Shown: positions 24,442-34,588, counted from the stretch's first letter. The stretch is 49,376 nt of DNA from an uncultured Bacteroidota bacterium (GCA_903903635.1 CAIUZK010000014.1:1-49376), one strand, 5' to 3'. The notes: a model not told the origin generated them from the letters alone. Translations and numbers: made by a program.

Positions 24442-26916
24442 CTAAACCTTTCTGAATACGAGATTACCCAGGCTGATAAAAAAGCCGAATACCATAACAA
24501 AAATACCCAGCCACAGTACATTTATATAAGGGAATACCAGCGCTTTGAGTACAATAAAATCATCCCGCTCACTGGTTTGCCTGATCATAATATCTGCCGA
24601 TACCGAGTCCTTTGAAGGAACCCTAAGATATCCAAAACGGGTATACAGCCCCATTGATTTAAGTGTATCATCTACATAGGTTATGTATTCCTTATTGCGC
24701 AAAATGTATATTGGCCCAAGTTCCTGTACCGGCCCATCCAGATCATAAACCTTTAGCCTGGCCCTCACAGGCAAATCTCCGGGTTCTGGTTTGTATCGCG
24801 GATCATTTACCTCATTACTAAAGCCATTAAAGATGATAAAACCATTACTTACAAAAATGGTATCACCGGGATTATGCACCGAATGACTGATAAATGAACT
24901 TGTATCTGCCTTACTTTTATCGCTGGCGCTATTGATGTAGGTGAAAATGTCTCTGTCCCAGTAATGTTTAGTTGAAGGGTTGGCGCTCAATCCCTGCATA
25001 CCTTTCGGATTGATAAACGCATCCGGATAAAGCATAAAGCGCTCAACTACCTTTTGGGTGGCCGGGTCTTTCCTTTCAAATCTTACTTTATAATAAATGC
25101 GCCTGTCTTTTCCGGCCACATCACTATCTCCCTGGTAGGTAGCCAGGTAGTCGCCCATAGCCACAGGTATCCCCCTGAAAAGCAACTCATTTTCGTTGCT
25201 CTCTTTTGTGTTTTCCTGCGGAGTCTTTTTGCCAAAGTCCATCGATACTCCCGTTGTGCTTATCGAAATAGCATGCTTATTATAACTGGACAGCAGAATA
25301 CCTAATAATACCAATGCAAAACCCAAATGCGCAACTGAAGGACCCAGATTCTTGAATTTCCCACCCTGAACCGCAATGCCATAATAGATATTGGCTACTA
25401 TTCCATAACATGCGGCAAAAAGCATCAGATCATATTGCCAGGTGCCGATATGCTGCCCCCAGCCTATTAATACAGCCATAACCAGTGCGATCAAAGCAGT
25501 CAATCCCAGGCGCTGCCATAGATTTTTCGCATCGCCCGTCTTGAATTTCATATACATTATCATGGCCGACAAAATGCCTATAATAGTGGCAACAAAAACC
25601 TGTATGTCATTATAATGCTTCATGATATCTACAGGCGGTGCAAAATCTTTACCGGTTATCCATTTTGCCAGTGGAGACCAAACGGGTATGGAAGTGGTAA
25701 TGGCAATTTGTACAGATGCAAGAAATAATACTACCGAGCCAATAAACATCCAGAATTCGCGAGACAAAATATGCTCTTCGGTTTTTATGGCAGGTATACT
25801 CTTCCATCGTGCAATCAATGGTATCAAGGTTATCAATGCCAATGCAGCCATAACTACCAGCAAATGATAATAGAGCGCCTGACCATCGCCGGTAAAGGCA
25901 TGTACTGATGTCTTGCCCAAAATACCGGTACGGGTAAGGAAGGTTGAATACCAGATCAGCAGATGGGTTATAAGCAATAAGAAAAAAGTTAGTTTGAGCG
26001 CCCGGCCAGTACTGCGGTAAACCAGCAAGGTATGCAAGCCTGCTATAAGTGTAAGCCAGGGCACAAGTGATGCATTCTCAACCGGATCCCACGCCCAATA
26101 GCCACCAAAATTGAGCGACTCATACGCCCAGGCGCCACCCATCATAATACCAGTACCCAATACTGCCCCATTAAATAAGGACCAGGCAATTGTAGGTTTT
26201 ATAAAAGTGGTATAGTCCCCTTTCCAAAGGGCAGCAATACAATATGCAAAAGGAATTAAAGTGGCGGCAAACCCAAGAAACAGTACCGGCGGATGAATAA
26301 CCATCCAATAGTTCTGCAGCAGTACGTTTAGCCCGTTACCATCCTTGATAAAATCCATATAATTAGCCATCGCAAATACAGGTGCTCCCTGCATGGCATG
26401 ACGTAACAAAAGGAAAGGCTCACTACCTATTTTAATATCCGGACCGAAATAAAAGCCAAGTATCATCGTCCCCAGGCACACCTGCACAAAAGCAATTATA
26501 GCCATGGTGCGCGTTTCCAGGCCCTTGGCGGTTTTCATTACTATTAAACCAAGTATTGCATGCCAGAACGTCCAAAGCATAAAACTCCCCTCCTGCCCTT
26601 CCCAGAAACAGGACAACAAATATTTGGGGGATAATGATAATGATGAATGCTCCCAGGCATAATGGTATTCAAAAAGATGGTGCTCTATCACATAAAACAA
26701 CGCGATAAAAATACTGATCACCGAGGCGGAGTGAATCACAAATCCTCCCCGGCCAAAGAGTAGCCACGAACTACTTCCCGTGGGATCTGTGTGCTCTGTA
26801 CGCACTGCCCTGAAGTAGCTGAATGTACTGAACAGGGAGGCTACAAATGATAATATTACAAAAAAATGGCCCAGTTTCCCGGGATTCAGATGCTCCCCTA
26901 TGAACTGTGTATCCAT
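24442..26916 (-). CDS. ccmF: cytochrome c-type biogenesis protein CcmF
   Basis: 824 aa polytopic membrane protein. It joins haem to apocytochrome c in the periplasm. The tryptophan-rich haem-handling motif is visible (GGYWAWDPVENASLVPW, about 255-271), with preceding WEGQEGSFMLW and several conserved His in loops between the 14-15 membrane helices. A large periplasmic domain (about 560-780) precedes the last helix (VLWLGIFVMVFGFFISLG). It lies 96 nt after ccmE in the same orientation; the rest of the Ccm set is not in this window. Confidence 0.95.
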   Translation of the reverse strand: MDTQFIGEHLNPGKLGHFFVILSFVASLFSTFSYFRAVRTEHTDPTGSSSWLLFGRGGFVIHSASVISIFIALFYVIEHHLFEYHYAWEHSSLSLSPKYLLSCFWEGQEGSFMLWTFWHAILGLIVMKTAKGLETRTMAIIAFVQVCLGTMILGFYFGPDIKIGSEPFLLLRHAMQGAPVFAMANYMDFIKDGNGLNVLLQNYWMVIHPPVLFLGFAATLIPFAYCIAALWKGDYTTFIKPTIAWSLFNGAVLGTGIMMGGAWAYESLNFGGYWAWDPVENASLVPWLTLIAGLHTLLVYRSTGRALKLTFFLLLITHLLIWYSTFLTRTGILGKTSVHAFTGDGQALYYHLLVVMAALALITLIPLIARWKSIPAIKTEEHILSREFWMFIGSVVLFLASVQIAITTSIPVWSPLAKWITGKDFAPPVDIMKHYNDIQVFVATIIGILSAMIMYMKFKTGDAKNLWQRLGLTALIALVMAVLIGWGQHIGTWQYDLMLFAACYGIVANIYYGIAVQGGKFKNLGPSVAHLGFALVLLGILLSSYNKHAISISTTGVSMDFGKKTPQENTKESNENELLFRGIPVAMGDYLATYQGDSDVAGKDRRIYYKVRFERKDPATQKVVERFMLYPDAFINPKGMQGLSANPSTKHYWDRDIFTYINSASDKSKADTSSFISHSVHNPGDTIFVSNGFIIFNGFSNEVNDPRYKPEPGDLPVRARLKVYDLDGPVQELGPIYILRNKEYITYVDDTLKSMGLYTRFGYLRVPSKDSVSADIMIRQTSERDDFIVLKALVFPYINVLWLGIFVMVFGFFISLGNLVFRKV

Positions 26917-27012
26917 CAGATTCTAGTCAAAAGTCTAAAAGTGAATTATCAAAAATAAGTGCAATATTTATACAGTCTCCCTTATGTAGCAAGTTGTAAT
27001 TGAAAGGCCCGT

Positions 27013-27408
27013 TTAGCTGCTCTTCCCTTCAGCCACCATGTCTTTCTTATACTTCGAAGGGCATTTCATCTGTATTCTGGAGCAATGAAAAGTACCGGAC
27101 TCTTCATAACCCATCATAACTATCTGTTCCGATTTCTCTATATCCCTTGGTTTTTCACCATTAAAGATCACCTTATGCATATCGCCTGCCTTGTCCTTGG
27201 CATAAAACATAAAATGATTGGGGTCTACCTTAGGATCATAATTCATCTCCTTATCCTTTTGTAAATAGCCTATTACATACAGCTTTTTTCCCTGCTGCTT
27301 AGATGCTGAGGCAAACGTCTGATAGCTGCTTAAGTCGCCAAATGAAGCCACGATGGCAACAATAGCGCCTACTATAAGCAGTAATAATATTATGTGCGAT
27401 TTCTTCAT
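27013..27408 (-). CDS. ccmE: cytochrome c maturation protein CcmE, Cys-type haem chaperone
   Basis: 131 aa. One N-terminal membrane anchor (IILLLLIVGAIVAIVASFG), then the OB-fold (LYVIGYLQKDKEMNY, FYAKDKAGDMHKVIFNGE, QIVMMGYEESGTFHC). In the classic protein haem binds His of HxxxY. Here that position is C116 of MKCPSKY, giving CxxxY with Y120. This Cys variant is known from other lineages of CcmE. Upstream of ccmF, same strand. Confidence 0.88.
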   Translation of the reverse strand: MKKSHIILLLLIVGAIVAIVASFGDLSSYQTFASASKQQGKKLYVIGYLQKDKEMNYDPKVDPNHFMFYAKDKAGDMHKVIFNGEKPRDIEKSEQIVMMGYEESGTFHCSRIQMKCPSKYKKDMVAEGKSS

Positions 27409-27531
27409 TGTTTTGTTATTTTTCAGTGGTATCCGGAAGTAAAATAACCGGAGCAGCCAAAGTTAGGCTAAACACTTCTTTATACCATGAAACAGGCTAT
27501 CACTTTCGCTGATACCCCATTAAAGTATTAA

Positions 27532-27564
27532 CAAAAAACCCCAGTTGCGAAAGGCAATTGGGGT
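27532..27564 (-). terminator. terminator after the small membrane gene
   Basis: An 11-bp stem with one G-U pair (27538-27548/27554-27564) and a GAAAG loop, followed on the minus strand by TTTTTTG. It separates the small membrane gene from ccmE. Confidence 0.7.
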
Positions 27565-27598
27565 AAAAGTTTATATTTCCGACAGGAAAAAGTCAAAA

Positions 27599-27838
27599 TT
27601 ATTGCTGACTCCTGAAAACATCGTGACCTTTATCTTCATAACTGGTATAAACAATACAGAAGTGCCCGAGCAATGCAAGCGCCCATGCTGCTGTAGTCCA
27701 AGCCGGCCATGGGTAAGCCCAGTGCCCGTTTTTAGGATCATACATCATCCAGGAGAGTACAGTTACGATTGCAAATACTACGATATGCAATAAAAGCATT
27801 GATTTATCTTTTCCGCTTGGAGTTATTTTTTGTGGCAT
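27599..27838 (-). CDS. small membrane protein, 2TM-domain-like
   Basis: 79 aa with two membrane helices (LLLHIVVFAIVTVLSWMM and TTAAWALALLGHFCIVY) joined by a Trp/Pro loop (DPKNGHWAYPWPAW). The pattern of His-led first helix, W-P loop and GHxxxV second helix resembles the 2TM domain found in many short Bacteroidota proteins, which have no assigned activity. Monocistronic, with its own terminator. Confidence 0.65.
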   Translation of the reverse strand: MPQKITPSGKDKSMLLLHIVVFAIVTVLSWMMYDPKNGHWAYPWPAWTTAAWALALLGHFCIVYTSYEDKGHDVFRSQQ

Positions 27839-28056
27839 CTTAATGATTTAGTGCGGCAAAGATATGATGAAGAATGGAGAATTTCAAAATGGGGAGTTAA
27901 AAAAAGAAATTCACATAACCAATACAACTATATTATTTCTTCGAACTAGAGAATAATAAAATTTCAATTCCTGAATTATCTGTCTAAAAACCCGAGTTGA
28001 TGTTATAATTAGTTTGCACATAATCATGAAATATTGTTGCAGTATTGATCATTACC

Positions 28057-28064
28057 TATATTTG
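28057..28064 (+). promoter_or_regulatory. promoter of the His-rich lipoprotein
   Basis: TATATTTG (exact TAnnTTTG) with TTG at 28037-28039, 17 nt upstream. The ATG follows 29 nt after the box. Confidence 0.65.
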
Positions 28065-28093
28065 CATCCATAACTATCAAAACATATTCCTAT

Positions 28094-28231
28094 ATGCGCC
28101 GAATGCTTGTCCTTTTTGTTTTGATCATTGTAATTATGGATTCTTGTATCATTATTGGTCCCAGGAGGCCTTATCGTCCTCACAGGTATTGGCATCACCA
28201 ATACTGGCATCACATGCGCTCCCGCAGATGA
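28094..28231 (+). CDS. small His-rich lipoprotein
   Basis: 45 aa. MRRMLVLFVLIIVIMDSC is a short signal with a lipobox-like end, followed by IIIGPRRPYRPHR and YWHHQYWHHMRSRR. The mature part of about 28 residues has six His and several Arg and aromatic residues, so it might bind metal or a negatively charged surface. A matching promoter lies upstream (28037-28064). A longer frame in another phase (28045-28239) covers the same bases but starts inside the promoter and has no signal logic. Confidence 0.6.
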   Translation: MRRMLVLFVLIIVIMDSCIIIGPRRPYRPHRYWHHQYWHHMRSRR

Positions 28232-28245
28232 TCAATTGAGTGAAG

Positions 28246-28423
28246 TCAATACATAAAGGTTACTCCAAATTTGTAAATCGGTAGCAGGACTACCACTAAA
28301 AACTCTACTTTTTTCAGGACGATACATTTCTCCATTACTATAAACCTGAAGTCACCCATTACATTGTTCTTGCTCAAAGACTCGTAACGGCTAACCACAT
28401 TAACTTCCTTGCTGGCAACCATA
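28246..28423 (-). pseudogene. probable C-terminal fragment of a Kup potassium transporter
   Basis: The minus strand reads MVASKEVNVVSRYESLSKN, then NVMGDFRFIVMEKCI, which resembles the cytoplasmic C-terminal part of Bacteroidota Kup proteins (SRYESL...GDFRF.V.EK). After about 35 residues the similarity stops, suggesting a further deletion or frameshift before the TGA at 28246-28248. No membrane part remains. It directly abuts the truncated NHL copy. The assignment is from memory of the family. Confidence 0.5.
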
Positions 28424-28702
28424 CCCGCCATCGCCCGAATAACCGGAAACACCGGTACCGGCTATTGTGATAATGATGCCCGATGCTGATATTTTCCTGA
28501 TGCGGGCAGGGCCAGCAACAATGTAGATATTACCCGAATGATCTACTGCCAATGCTCCCGGATATATTTTTGCGGCTGATGCCGGGCCCCCATCGCCGGT
28601 TTCACCGGCTTCACCCGTGCCGCATATCGTGCTAATGGTTTGGGCAAGCAGCAGCGGTGCATACAAAAGTGTAATAAGCAATATAAAAAAGCTGCGTTTC
28701 AT
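28424..28702 (-). pseudogene. truncated duplicate of the NHL-repeat protein
   Basis: 93 codons beginning MKRSFFILLITLLYAPLLLA, nearly identical to the start of the intact gene at 30099-28777 (only about seven residue changes). It breaks off after GTGVSGYSGDGG. The leader also matches (28703-28770 against 30100-30167), so promoter and signal peptide were copied too. It may still be expressed as a short secreted fragment, but it lacks the propeller and the sorting domain. Confidence 0.8.
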
Positions 28703-28770
28703 AAACGAGAATTTATGCTAATAAAACCACCACAAAAAATATGCCCGGTTTTGAGTTATGGGAAATTTCT
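28424..28770. repeat. duplicated segment, downstream copy
   Basis: About 345 bp matching 29821-30167 at high identity: the leader and first 93 codons of the NHL gene. The copy lies directly downstream of the intact gene in the same orientation. Confidence 0.8.
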
Positions 28771-28776
28771 TATCCC

Positions 28777-30099
28777 CTACTGCACCAATATCTTCTGCCG
28801 GTATACGGCCTGTTCAGTGATAATCTGTGCAATATAAGGGCCAGGTGGCAGGGATAGGATGAACTCAATAGGATCAGAATCGGTAGTATGGCGAATGGCC
28901 ATGGTGCGGCCTGCCATATCTGTTATGTTAATGGTTTTAAGTCCTGTCGACTGTGGTAGCGAAATGGTGAAGCTGCCTGTGCACGGGTTAGGGTAAATGC
29001 TCACCTCGCTATTTTGCCGGGCGGTATTTTGCACCCCGGTTGTAGCAGTGATTTTTCGTATACGGTAGCCATTGAACTCTGAAACATACAATTCACCACT
29101 AGAATTCATTGCTATGCTCAATGGTTCGTTTATCTGGGCAAGGATAGCAGGCCCGTTGTCTCCGCTATAACCTGCGATATCAGTGCCAGCATAAGTCCAC
29201 AACAGACCATTTACGTCCACATAACGTATGGTATAAGGGCTTGAGATAAATATGTTACCTAATTTATCAACAGCAATACCTTCCGGTACTACGAAAGAAA
29301 AATTTGTGGCTGGGTGGCCATCTCCTGTATATATAGGCCCAACAGGCCCTGCAACTGTGGTAATAATACCGCTTGTATCTATCTTTCTGATCCTGGCACC
29401 AGCAACCACATATATGTTTCCAATTTCGTCCATGGCCATTGCACCTGGTTGCCTTAAGCGGGCATTAGTGGCTGGCCCGCCATCGCCATCATCGCCGGCA
29501 CCGCCCCCACCAGCAAATGCGGTGATGATACCCCCACTTACTTTCCTTACCCGGCTTGAATTATATGCGTACTCGGTAAAATATAAATTTCCATGCTTAT
29601 CAATGAGTAAGCCGTCAGGTAGTGCCAGGCGGGCATTTGTTGCAGCCCCTCCATCACCATCACTGCCGCCAAACGTTGGTGTGCCGGCTATAGTAGTAAT
29701 AATGCCTGCGGTATCAATTTTTCTAATGCAGTAATTGTACATATCGGCAAAATAGACATTACCAGTATCATCTACAGCGAGGCAACCAAAAAAATTATCT
29801 ATCTCAGCAGCAGAGGCTGGCCCACCATCGCCTGAATAACCAGAAACACCTGTCCCGGCTATAGTAGTAATAATGCCCGATGCCGAAATTTTCCTTATTC
29901 GCGCAGGTCCAACAACAATGTAAATATTGCCTGCATGGTCCACTGCAAGTGCTCCCGGATATATTTTGGCGACCGATGCAGGGCCGCCATCGCCGGTTTC
30001 ACCAGCTTCACCCGAGCCGCATATCGTGCTAATGGTTTGGGCTTGCAGCAGCGGTGCATACAAAAGTGTAATCAGCAATATAAAATAACAGCGTTTCAT
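28777..30099 (-). CDS. NHL-repeat secreted protein with T9SS sorting domain
   Basis: 440 aa. Signal peptide (MKRCYFILLITLLYAPLLQA), six or so NHL units of about 50-55 residues with the pattern GDGGPAS...A.I..P.GLAVD..GN.Y..D....RIRKI...G.ITT.AG (residues 25-355), forming a beta-propeller, then a type IX sorting domain (VSIYPNPCTGSFTISLP to RQKILVQ). It is secreted and probably binds a partner or glycan. No enzymatic motif. The N-terminal part is duplicated downstream. Confidence 0.9.
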   Translation of the reverse strand: MKRCYFILLITLLYAPLLQAQTISTICGSGEAGETGDGGPASVAKIYPGALAVDHAGNIYIVVGPARIRKISASGIITTIAGTGVSGYSGDGGPASAAEIDNFFGCLAVDDTGNVYFADMYNYCIRKIDTAGIITTIAGTPTFGGSDGDGGAATNARLALPDGLLIDKHGNLYFTEYAYNSSRVRKVSGGIITAFAGGGGAGDDGDGGPATNARLRQPGAMAMDEIGNIYVVAGARIRKIDTSGIITTVAGPVGPIYTGDGHPATNFSFVVPEGIAVDKLGNIFISSPYTIRYVDVNGLLWTYAGTDIAGYSGDNGPAILAQINEPLSIAMNSSGELYVSEFNGYRIRKITATTGVQNTARQNSEVSIYPNPCTGSFTISLPQSTGLKTINITDMAGRTMAIRHTTDSDPIEFILSLPPGPYIAQIITEQAVYRQKILVQ

Positions 30100-30167
30100 A
30101 AACGATAATTTATGCTAATAAAACCACCACAAATAACATGCCCGGTTTTACATTATGGAAAATTTAA
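29821..30167. repeat. duplicated segment, copy within the intact NHL gene and leader
   Basis: Source or sister copy of 28424-28770; covers the leader, signal peptide and first two NHL units. Confidence 0.8.
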
Positions 30168-30350
30168 AAAATAGATTCAAATGGCAGTCAAATATAAACC
30201 AAAATTATAAGAGCCTTATAGTGTCAATAAAAAGGTTATTCATTCGGAAGCCTCCTTTAGGCAGCTATATATATTATTGCCATTCTGCCAGTGAGCAATT
30301 AATATTTAATCATCGTCACTTATCTTCGCACTCTTTTATAAACAATAACT

Positions 30351-32111
30351 ATGTACCGTACACATACTTGTGGAGAGTTAAGATCACAACATACAGGCAA
30401 TGAAGTTACCCTGGCCGGCTGGGTGCAAACAGTTCGCAAATTTGGCAGTATCACCTTTGTAGACCTGAGAGACCGGTATGGCATCACCCAATTACTGTTC
30501 AATGAGCAGTTGAATTCACTGCTGGACAAAAACCCCTTGGGCCGCGAATTTGTAATACAGGTAAAGGGTGTTGTGCTGGAGCGCAGTAATAAAAACAATA
30601 AAATACCTACCGGGGATATCGAAATTGGTGTTGCTGAATTCAAAATAATGAACAGCGCCAATACGCCTCCGTTTACCATAGAAGAGGAAACAGATGGTGG
30701 CGATGAACTGCGGATGAAATACCGCTATCTCGACCTGCGCAGGCCGGTGCTGAAACGCAATATGGAACTCCGGTACCGGGTAAACAGGTCTGTGCGTAAT
30801 TACCTGGATACTCAAGGTTTCTGGGATATTGAAACTCCGTTCCTTATACGCAGCACACCCGAGGGCGCCCGCGACTTTGTAGTGCCTTCGCGTATGAACG
30901 AAGGCCAGTTTTATGCCCTTCCTCAAAGTCCCCAAACCTTCAAGCAGTTGCTGATGGTGAGTGGTTACGACCGTTATTACCAGATAGTAAAGTGCTTCCG
31001 GGATGAAGACCTCAGGGCAGATCGCCAGCCGGAGTTTACCCAGATAGACTGCGAAATGAGCTTTGTAGAGCAGGAAGATATCCTGAATATTTTTGAAGGC
31101 CTGTTCAAGCACGTTTTCAAAGACGTGAAAGGCATTGAGATGACTGAGGCTTTCCCAAGAATGACATTCGATGATGCTATGTGGCATTATGGCAATGATA
31201 AACCCGATATCAGGTTTGAGATGAAAATCCGGAATCTGAAAGTGGAAGGTAAAATTCAGGATGGCTGCCCGCTGGCAGAAGGCGCATTTAAAGTATTTGA
31301 TGATGCCCAAACCATATTGGCAATAGCGGTGCCCGGATGTGCAGAATATACCCGGAAACAGATAGATGAACTGACCGAATGGGTGAAACGCCCCCAGATA
31401 GGCATGAGCGGAGTGGTAAATGTGAAATGTAATGCCGATGGAACTTTCAAGAGCAGTGTTGATAAGTTCTTTAATGAGGAAAAACTTAAAGAGTTCGCGG
31501 CTTATTGCCATGCAAAGGCCGGTGATCTTATTCTTATACTTGCCGGAGCTGAAACACGCACCCGTAAGGCCATGAGTGAGCTCAGGCTGGAAATGGGTAA
31601 TCGCCTGGGATTGCGCAATCCTGCGGTTTACAAACCTATTTGGGTCATTGACTTCCCGCTATTTGAATATGATGAGGAAGGCAATCACTGGGTTGCACGG
31701 CACCATCCGTTTACCTCACCAAAGCCAGACCACATTGCACTGATGAACGACTTGAGCCGTTATGGTGAAATAAAAGCAAATGCTTACGATATGGTGCTCA
31801 ATGGCACGGAGATAGGTGGCGGTTCCATTCGTATTTACCAACGTGATCTGCAGGAAAAAATGTTTGCTGCATTGGGCATGAGCAAGGAAGAAGCACAGGA
31901 TAAATTCGGTTTCCTGATGGGAGCATTTGAATATGGCGCCCCACCCCATGGCGGACTTGCTTTTGGTTTCGATCGCTTATGTTCCTTACTTGGTGGCCAG
32001 GAAAGCATTCGTGACTTTATAGCATTCCCCAAAAATAATTCCGGAAGGGATGTTATGCTGGATGCACCATCAGGTATAGACGAAAGCCAAAGGAAAGAAC
32101 TGGGATTATAA
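30351..32111 (+). CDS. aspS: aspartate--tRNA ligase
   Basis: 586 aa, bacterial type. OB-fold anticodon domain 1-105 ([20 protein letters not shown]), class II motif 1 and 2 ([36 protein letters not shown]; read [17 protein letters not shown]), the GAD insertion domain (about 285-410), and motif 3 ([13 protein letters not shown]). Bacterial AspRS of this length may be discriminating or non-discriminating; this cannot be decided here. TATCTTCG around 30320 could be its -7 box. Confidence 0.97.
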   Translation: MYRTHTCGELRSQHTGNEVTLAGWVQTVRKFGSITFVDLRDRYGITQLLFNEQLNSLLDKNPLGREFVIQVKGVVLERSNKNNKIPTGDIEIGVAEFKIMNSANTPPFTIEEETDGGDELRMKYRYLDLRRPVLKRNMELRYRVNRSVRNYLDTQGFWDIETPFLIRSTPEGARDFVVPSRMNEGQFYALPQSPQTFKQLLMVSGYDRYYQIVKCFRDEDLRADRQPEFTQIDCEMSFVEQEDILNIFEGLFKHVFKDVKGIEMTEAFPRMTFDDAMWHYGNDKPDIRFEMKIRNLKVEGKIQDGCPLAEGAFKVFDDAQTILAIAVPGCAEYTRKQIDELTEWVKRPQIGMSGVVNVKCNADGTFKSSVDKFFNEEKLKEFAAYCHAKAGDLILILAGAETRTRKAMSELRLEMGNRLGLRNPAVYKPIWVIDFPLFEYDEEGNHWVARHHPFTSPKPDHIALMNDLSRYGEIKANAYDMVLNGTEIGGGSIRIYQRDLQEKMFAALGMSKEEAQDKFGFLMGAFEYGAPPHGGLAFGFDRLCSLLGGQESIRDFIAFPKNNSGRDVMLDAPSGIDESQRKELGL

Positions 32112-32137
32112 AATTCAATAAGCTTATGGAGCAGTAA

Positions 32138-34588
32138 TTACAAATCGATTCCTGCTCCATAGGCAAATCTTCCATTCAGTTTATTATCGAAGCCAGATGT
32201 TGCATTTATATGGTAGAAATACCCGAAATTCAGGGTAACATAATATAAATTCAAATAGCGGACACGCAATAGATTGTTGAGCAACAATCCTGTCTCCTGA
32301 TAAGCAGGATCCGGAACCATGAAAGAGGTAAAATGCTGAGCTCCTGAATGCTGCATGGTTCCATATAGCACATTGTATTGCAGACAGATATTGGGAGCTG
32401 AGCTCATTATAAATTGTTTCTTTTCCAGTTTATATAACTTCCAGTCGAAATCATGACGGATCATAACGCTCACAAACTGGTCGGAATAAAACTGGTAAGG
32501 ATACATGGTCATAAAACCGCCAAATATGTAGATAGAAGCCGGCAAACTCTCCTTAAGATCAAATTTATAGCCATTTCCGGCAAATAGTTTACTCAGGGGC
32601 ATAGCATCATCGCTCCATAATTTACCGGCCTCCACAAGAAAATGCTCAGTACCTATCCGGTTAATGTGTTTCTGCCAGGCAACTGCACTTAAAGCCTGAT
32701 TATAATTGGTGGTATAACCACCTGTATTCAATGCTCCGGAAGTTATTTTACCATACCAGACAGGGTATTTACAACCAAGGCTGAAATAGCTTCCTGAAAA
32801 AGGAGCGGTCCTTTCGGCATAAGCATATCTGAAACTTAAGGCTGCTTCTGTGGCTGTAAACTGATTGAAATAGCCCTGGTTGTTTTCGAGCAGGTATTTA
32901 TATTGCGGTATGATCTCCTGTTGCCGTCCGTTTAATTCTAAGTTCAGATAACCCAATTTCTTTTTTATGGAAACATAAGCCGTTTTAGTTTCATCCACCT
33001 GCCTTAGCAGGTACGAGTTCAGGTAGTTTTTATCCAGATCCCTTGATAGCCGCACCCTGCCCGGATCATTAAGGTCATCATTATAGCCTGCCCTGAAAAT
33101 AAAATCTTTATACCTGCCTGCATATGCTTCAGCAAAAGCCCCGTATTTCCATTGTTTATCCAAAAAGCCATAACCACCCCACCCACCAACAGAAAATCGC
33201 TCCATCAATCGTTCATTTGTTTGTAATCCCAGACCGAGCCGCACATTTTCATAATAGTTGTAGCTAAACAACCTATTAATATCCATATCAAAAATCCCTA
33301 TCGGCACCTTACCATCCGGCAATTTTGCCAGGTACTTCATTATCTGATCGGCATGAATCCTTTCGCCGAGGCTGTCAATTACCCTGTAGGTAGTCAGTTC
33401 TTTCAGATCCAGTTGCTCAGGCCGCAGCTTTTTCCAGGTGGAATCTCCAATTTCATCAGCCTTTGTTTCTAATCTTATCGTATGTGCTTTATCAAAACGA
33501 AAACCCTTGTTTCCCACCCAGTTTACAGAATCAATTACTGAAGTCCCCTTCATATGTAGTGTAATGGGTGACTTTTTAGCATTTTGCTCCCAGTCTATAA
33601 TGTAATTCAGATGCTTCGGGAACCACTTACTTTCACGATCTGAAACCGGCAAACAGGTGTATTCCTGCTCTATCCTTACATTGAGTTTAAGCATAGTATC
33701 TATTGCCCTTGCTATAATATGCGATATGGCATAGCCATTGGAGTTAATGTACACAGTTCCCTGCAGCTCATTGCCGTTATGTCCCTGTGGTTTAAAACTT
33801 AGCACCCACATGGTATCGTTTCCCTGCAGCAATTCATCATTCAGATTGAACTTATAATACTGTTCAAATCCATAACTGACCGGATTATGGTAATCTTTAC
33901 CATTCATTGTGAGGTAATCATTATAAGAATGAAACGGAACAATATCAGTCACCAGGCTGGTAAACATCGCCTTTTTAAGCCCGGAAATCCTGGATGCAAC
34001 TACATCTTCCTGCAATTGCTGAGGAGAACGCCAGGTGCGTATACTATAGGTTTCGGACATGAGCAGGTGCTGCTGGTCGAGAAAAGTCTTTAATTCCCTG
34101 GTATCCTTACTGGTATCCTTCATTATAGAATCAGGCACAGTGAAATCAGCTAACATCTTATAATAGACATGACATTGGTACCAGTCATACTTATCAGGGT
34201 TATTGTATTTTTTATTGGCAATAGCCAGTTTTAGTATTCGCCTGATCTTTTCGTAAGGGGGCTTTATCACTACATCACCCAATGACCTTATTTCGGGTTG
34301 CAGAAAGAATTCTTTCTTAACCAGCGGCATCGATAATCGTAGTGTTTGATAACCCAGGCAGGATATTTCGATGTAGGCGATCTTACCTGATGTCGATGGC
34401 GGTACCAGAAAATTACCATCCAGATCAGCAACCATACCTTCACCACTATCACCGAATTTAATAGTGGCAAAGGGTAAAGCCTGTTTAGAAACAGCATCAT
34501 ACACCCTGCCGGAATATTGCACCTGACCTGAAACTAATACAGACAGTGAAAACAATATTATTGTCACAAGAAGATAAATTCTGTTCAT
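32138..34588 (-). CDS. DUF5686 protein with carboxypeptidase-like regulatory domain
   Basis: 816 aa. Signal peptide (LVTIILFSLSVLVSGQ), carboxypeptidase-like regulatory domain about 22-105 (VQYSGRVYDAVSKQALPFAT), then a long DUF5686 region beginning VIKPPYEKIRRILKLAIANK and ending in a barrel-like pattern of alternating residues with the terminal FAYGAGIDL. Such proteins are outer-membrane barrels of unknown role in Bacteroidota. Convergent with aspS; 26 nt separates their stops, and no clear hairpin was seen. Confidence 0.88.
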   Translation of the reverse strand: MNRIYLLVTIILFSLSVLVSGQVQYSGRVYDAVSKQALPFATIKFGDSGEGMVADLDGNFLVPPSTSGKIAYIEISCLGYQTLRLSMPLVKKEFFLQPEIRSLGDVVIKPPYEKIRRILKLAIANKKYNNPDKYDWYQCHVYYKMLADFTVPDSIMKDTSKDTRELKTFLDQQHLLMSETYSIRTWRSPQQLQEDVVASRISGLKKAMFTSLVTDIVPFHSYNDYLTMNGKDYHNPVSYGFEQYYKFNLNDELLQGNDTMWVLSFKPQGHNGNELQGTVYINSNGYAISHIIARAIDTMLKLNVRIEQEYTCLPVSDRESKWFPKHLNYIIDWEQNAKKSPITLHMKGTSVIDSVNWVGNKGFRFDKAHTIRLETKADEIGDSTWKKLRPEQLDLKELTTYRVIDSLGERIHADQIMKYLAKLPDGKVPIGIFDMDINRLFSYNYYENVRLGLGLQTNERLMERFSVGGWGGYGFLDKQWKYGAFAEAYAGRYKDFIFRAGYNDDLNDPGRVRLSRDLDKNYLNSYLLRQVDETKTAYVSIKKKLGYLNLELNGRQQEIIPQYKYLLENNQGYFNQFTATEAALSFRYAYAERTAPFSGSYFSLGCKYPVWYGKITSGALNTGGYTTNYNQALSAVAWQKHINRIGTEHFLVEAGKLWSDDAMPLSKLFAGNGYKFDLKESLPASIYIFGGFMTMYPYQFYSDQFVSVMIRHDFDWKLYKLEKKQFIMSSAPNICLQYNVLYGTMQHSGAQHFTSFMVPDPAYQETGLLLNNLLRVRYLNLYYVTLNFGYFYHINATSGFDNKLNGRFAYGAGIDL

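Noticed and set aside
28045-28239. 64-codon plus-strand frame overlapping the His-rich lipoprotein
   Set aside because: It starts inside the promoter and has no signal or family pattern; the frame from 28094 has a signal peptide and lipobox-like Cys.
30516-31511. Long minus-strand frame (331 codons)
   Set aside because: Antisense to aspS, which is certain; composition is that of a shadow frame.
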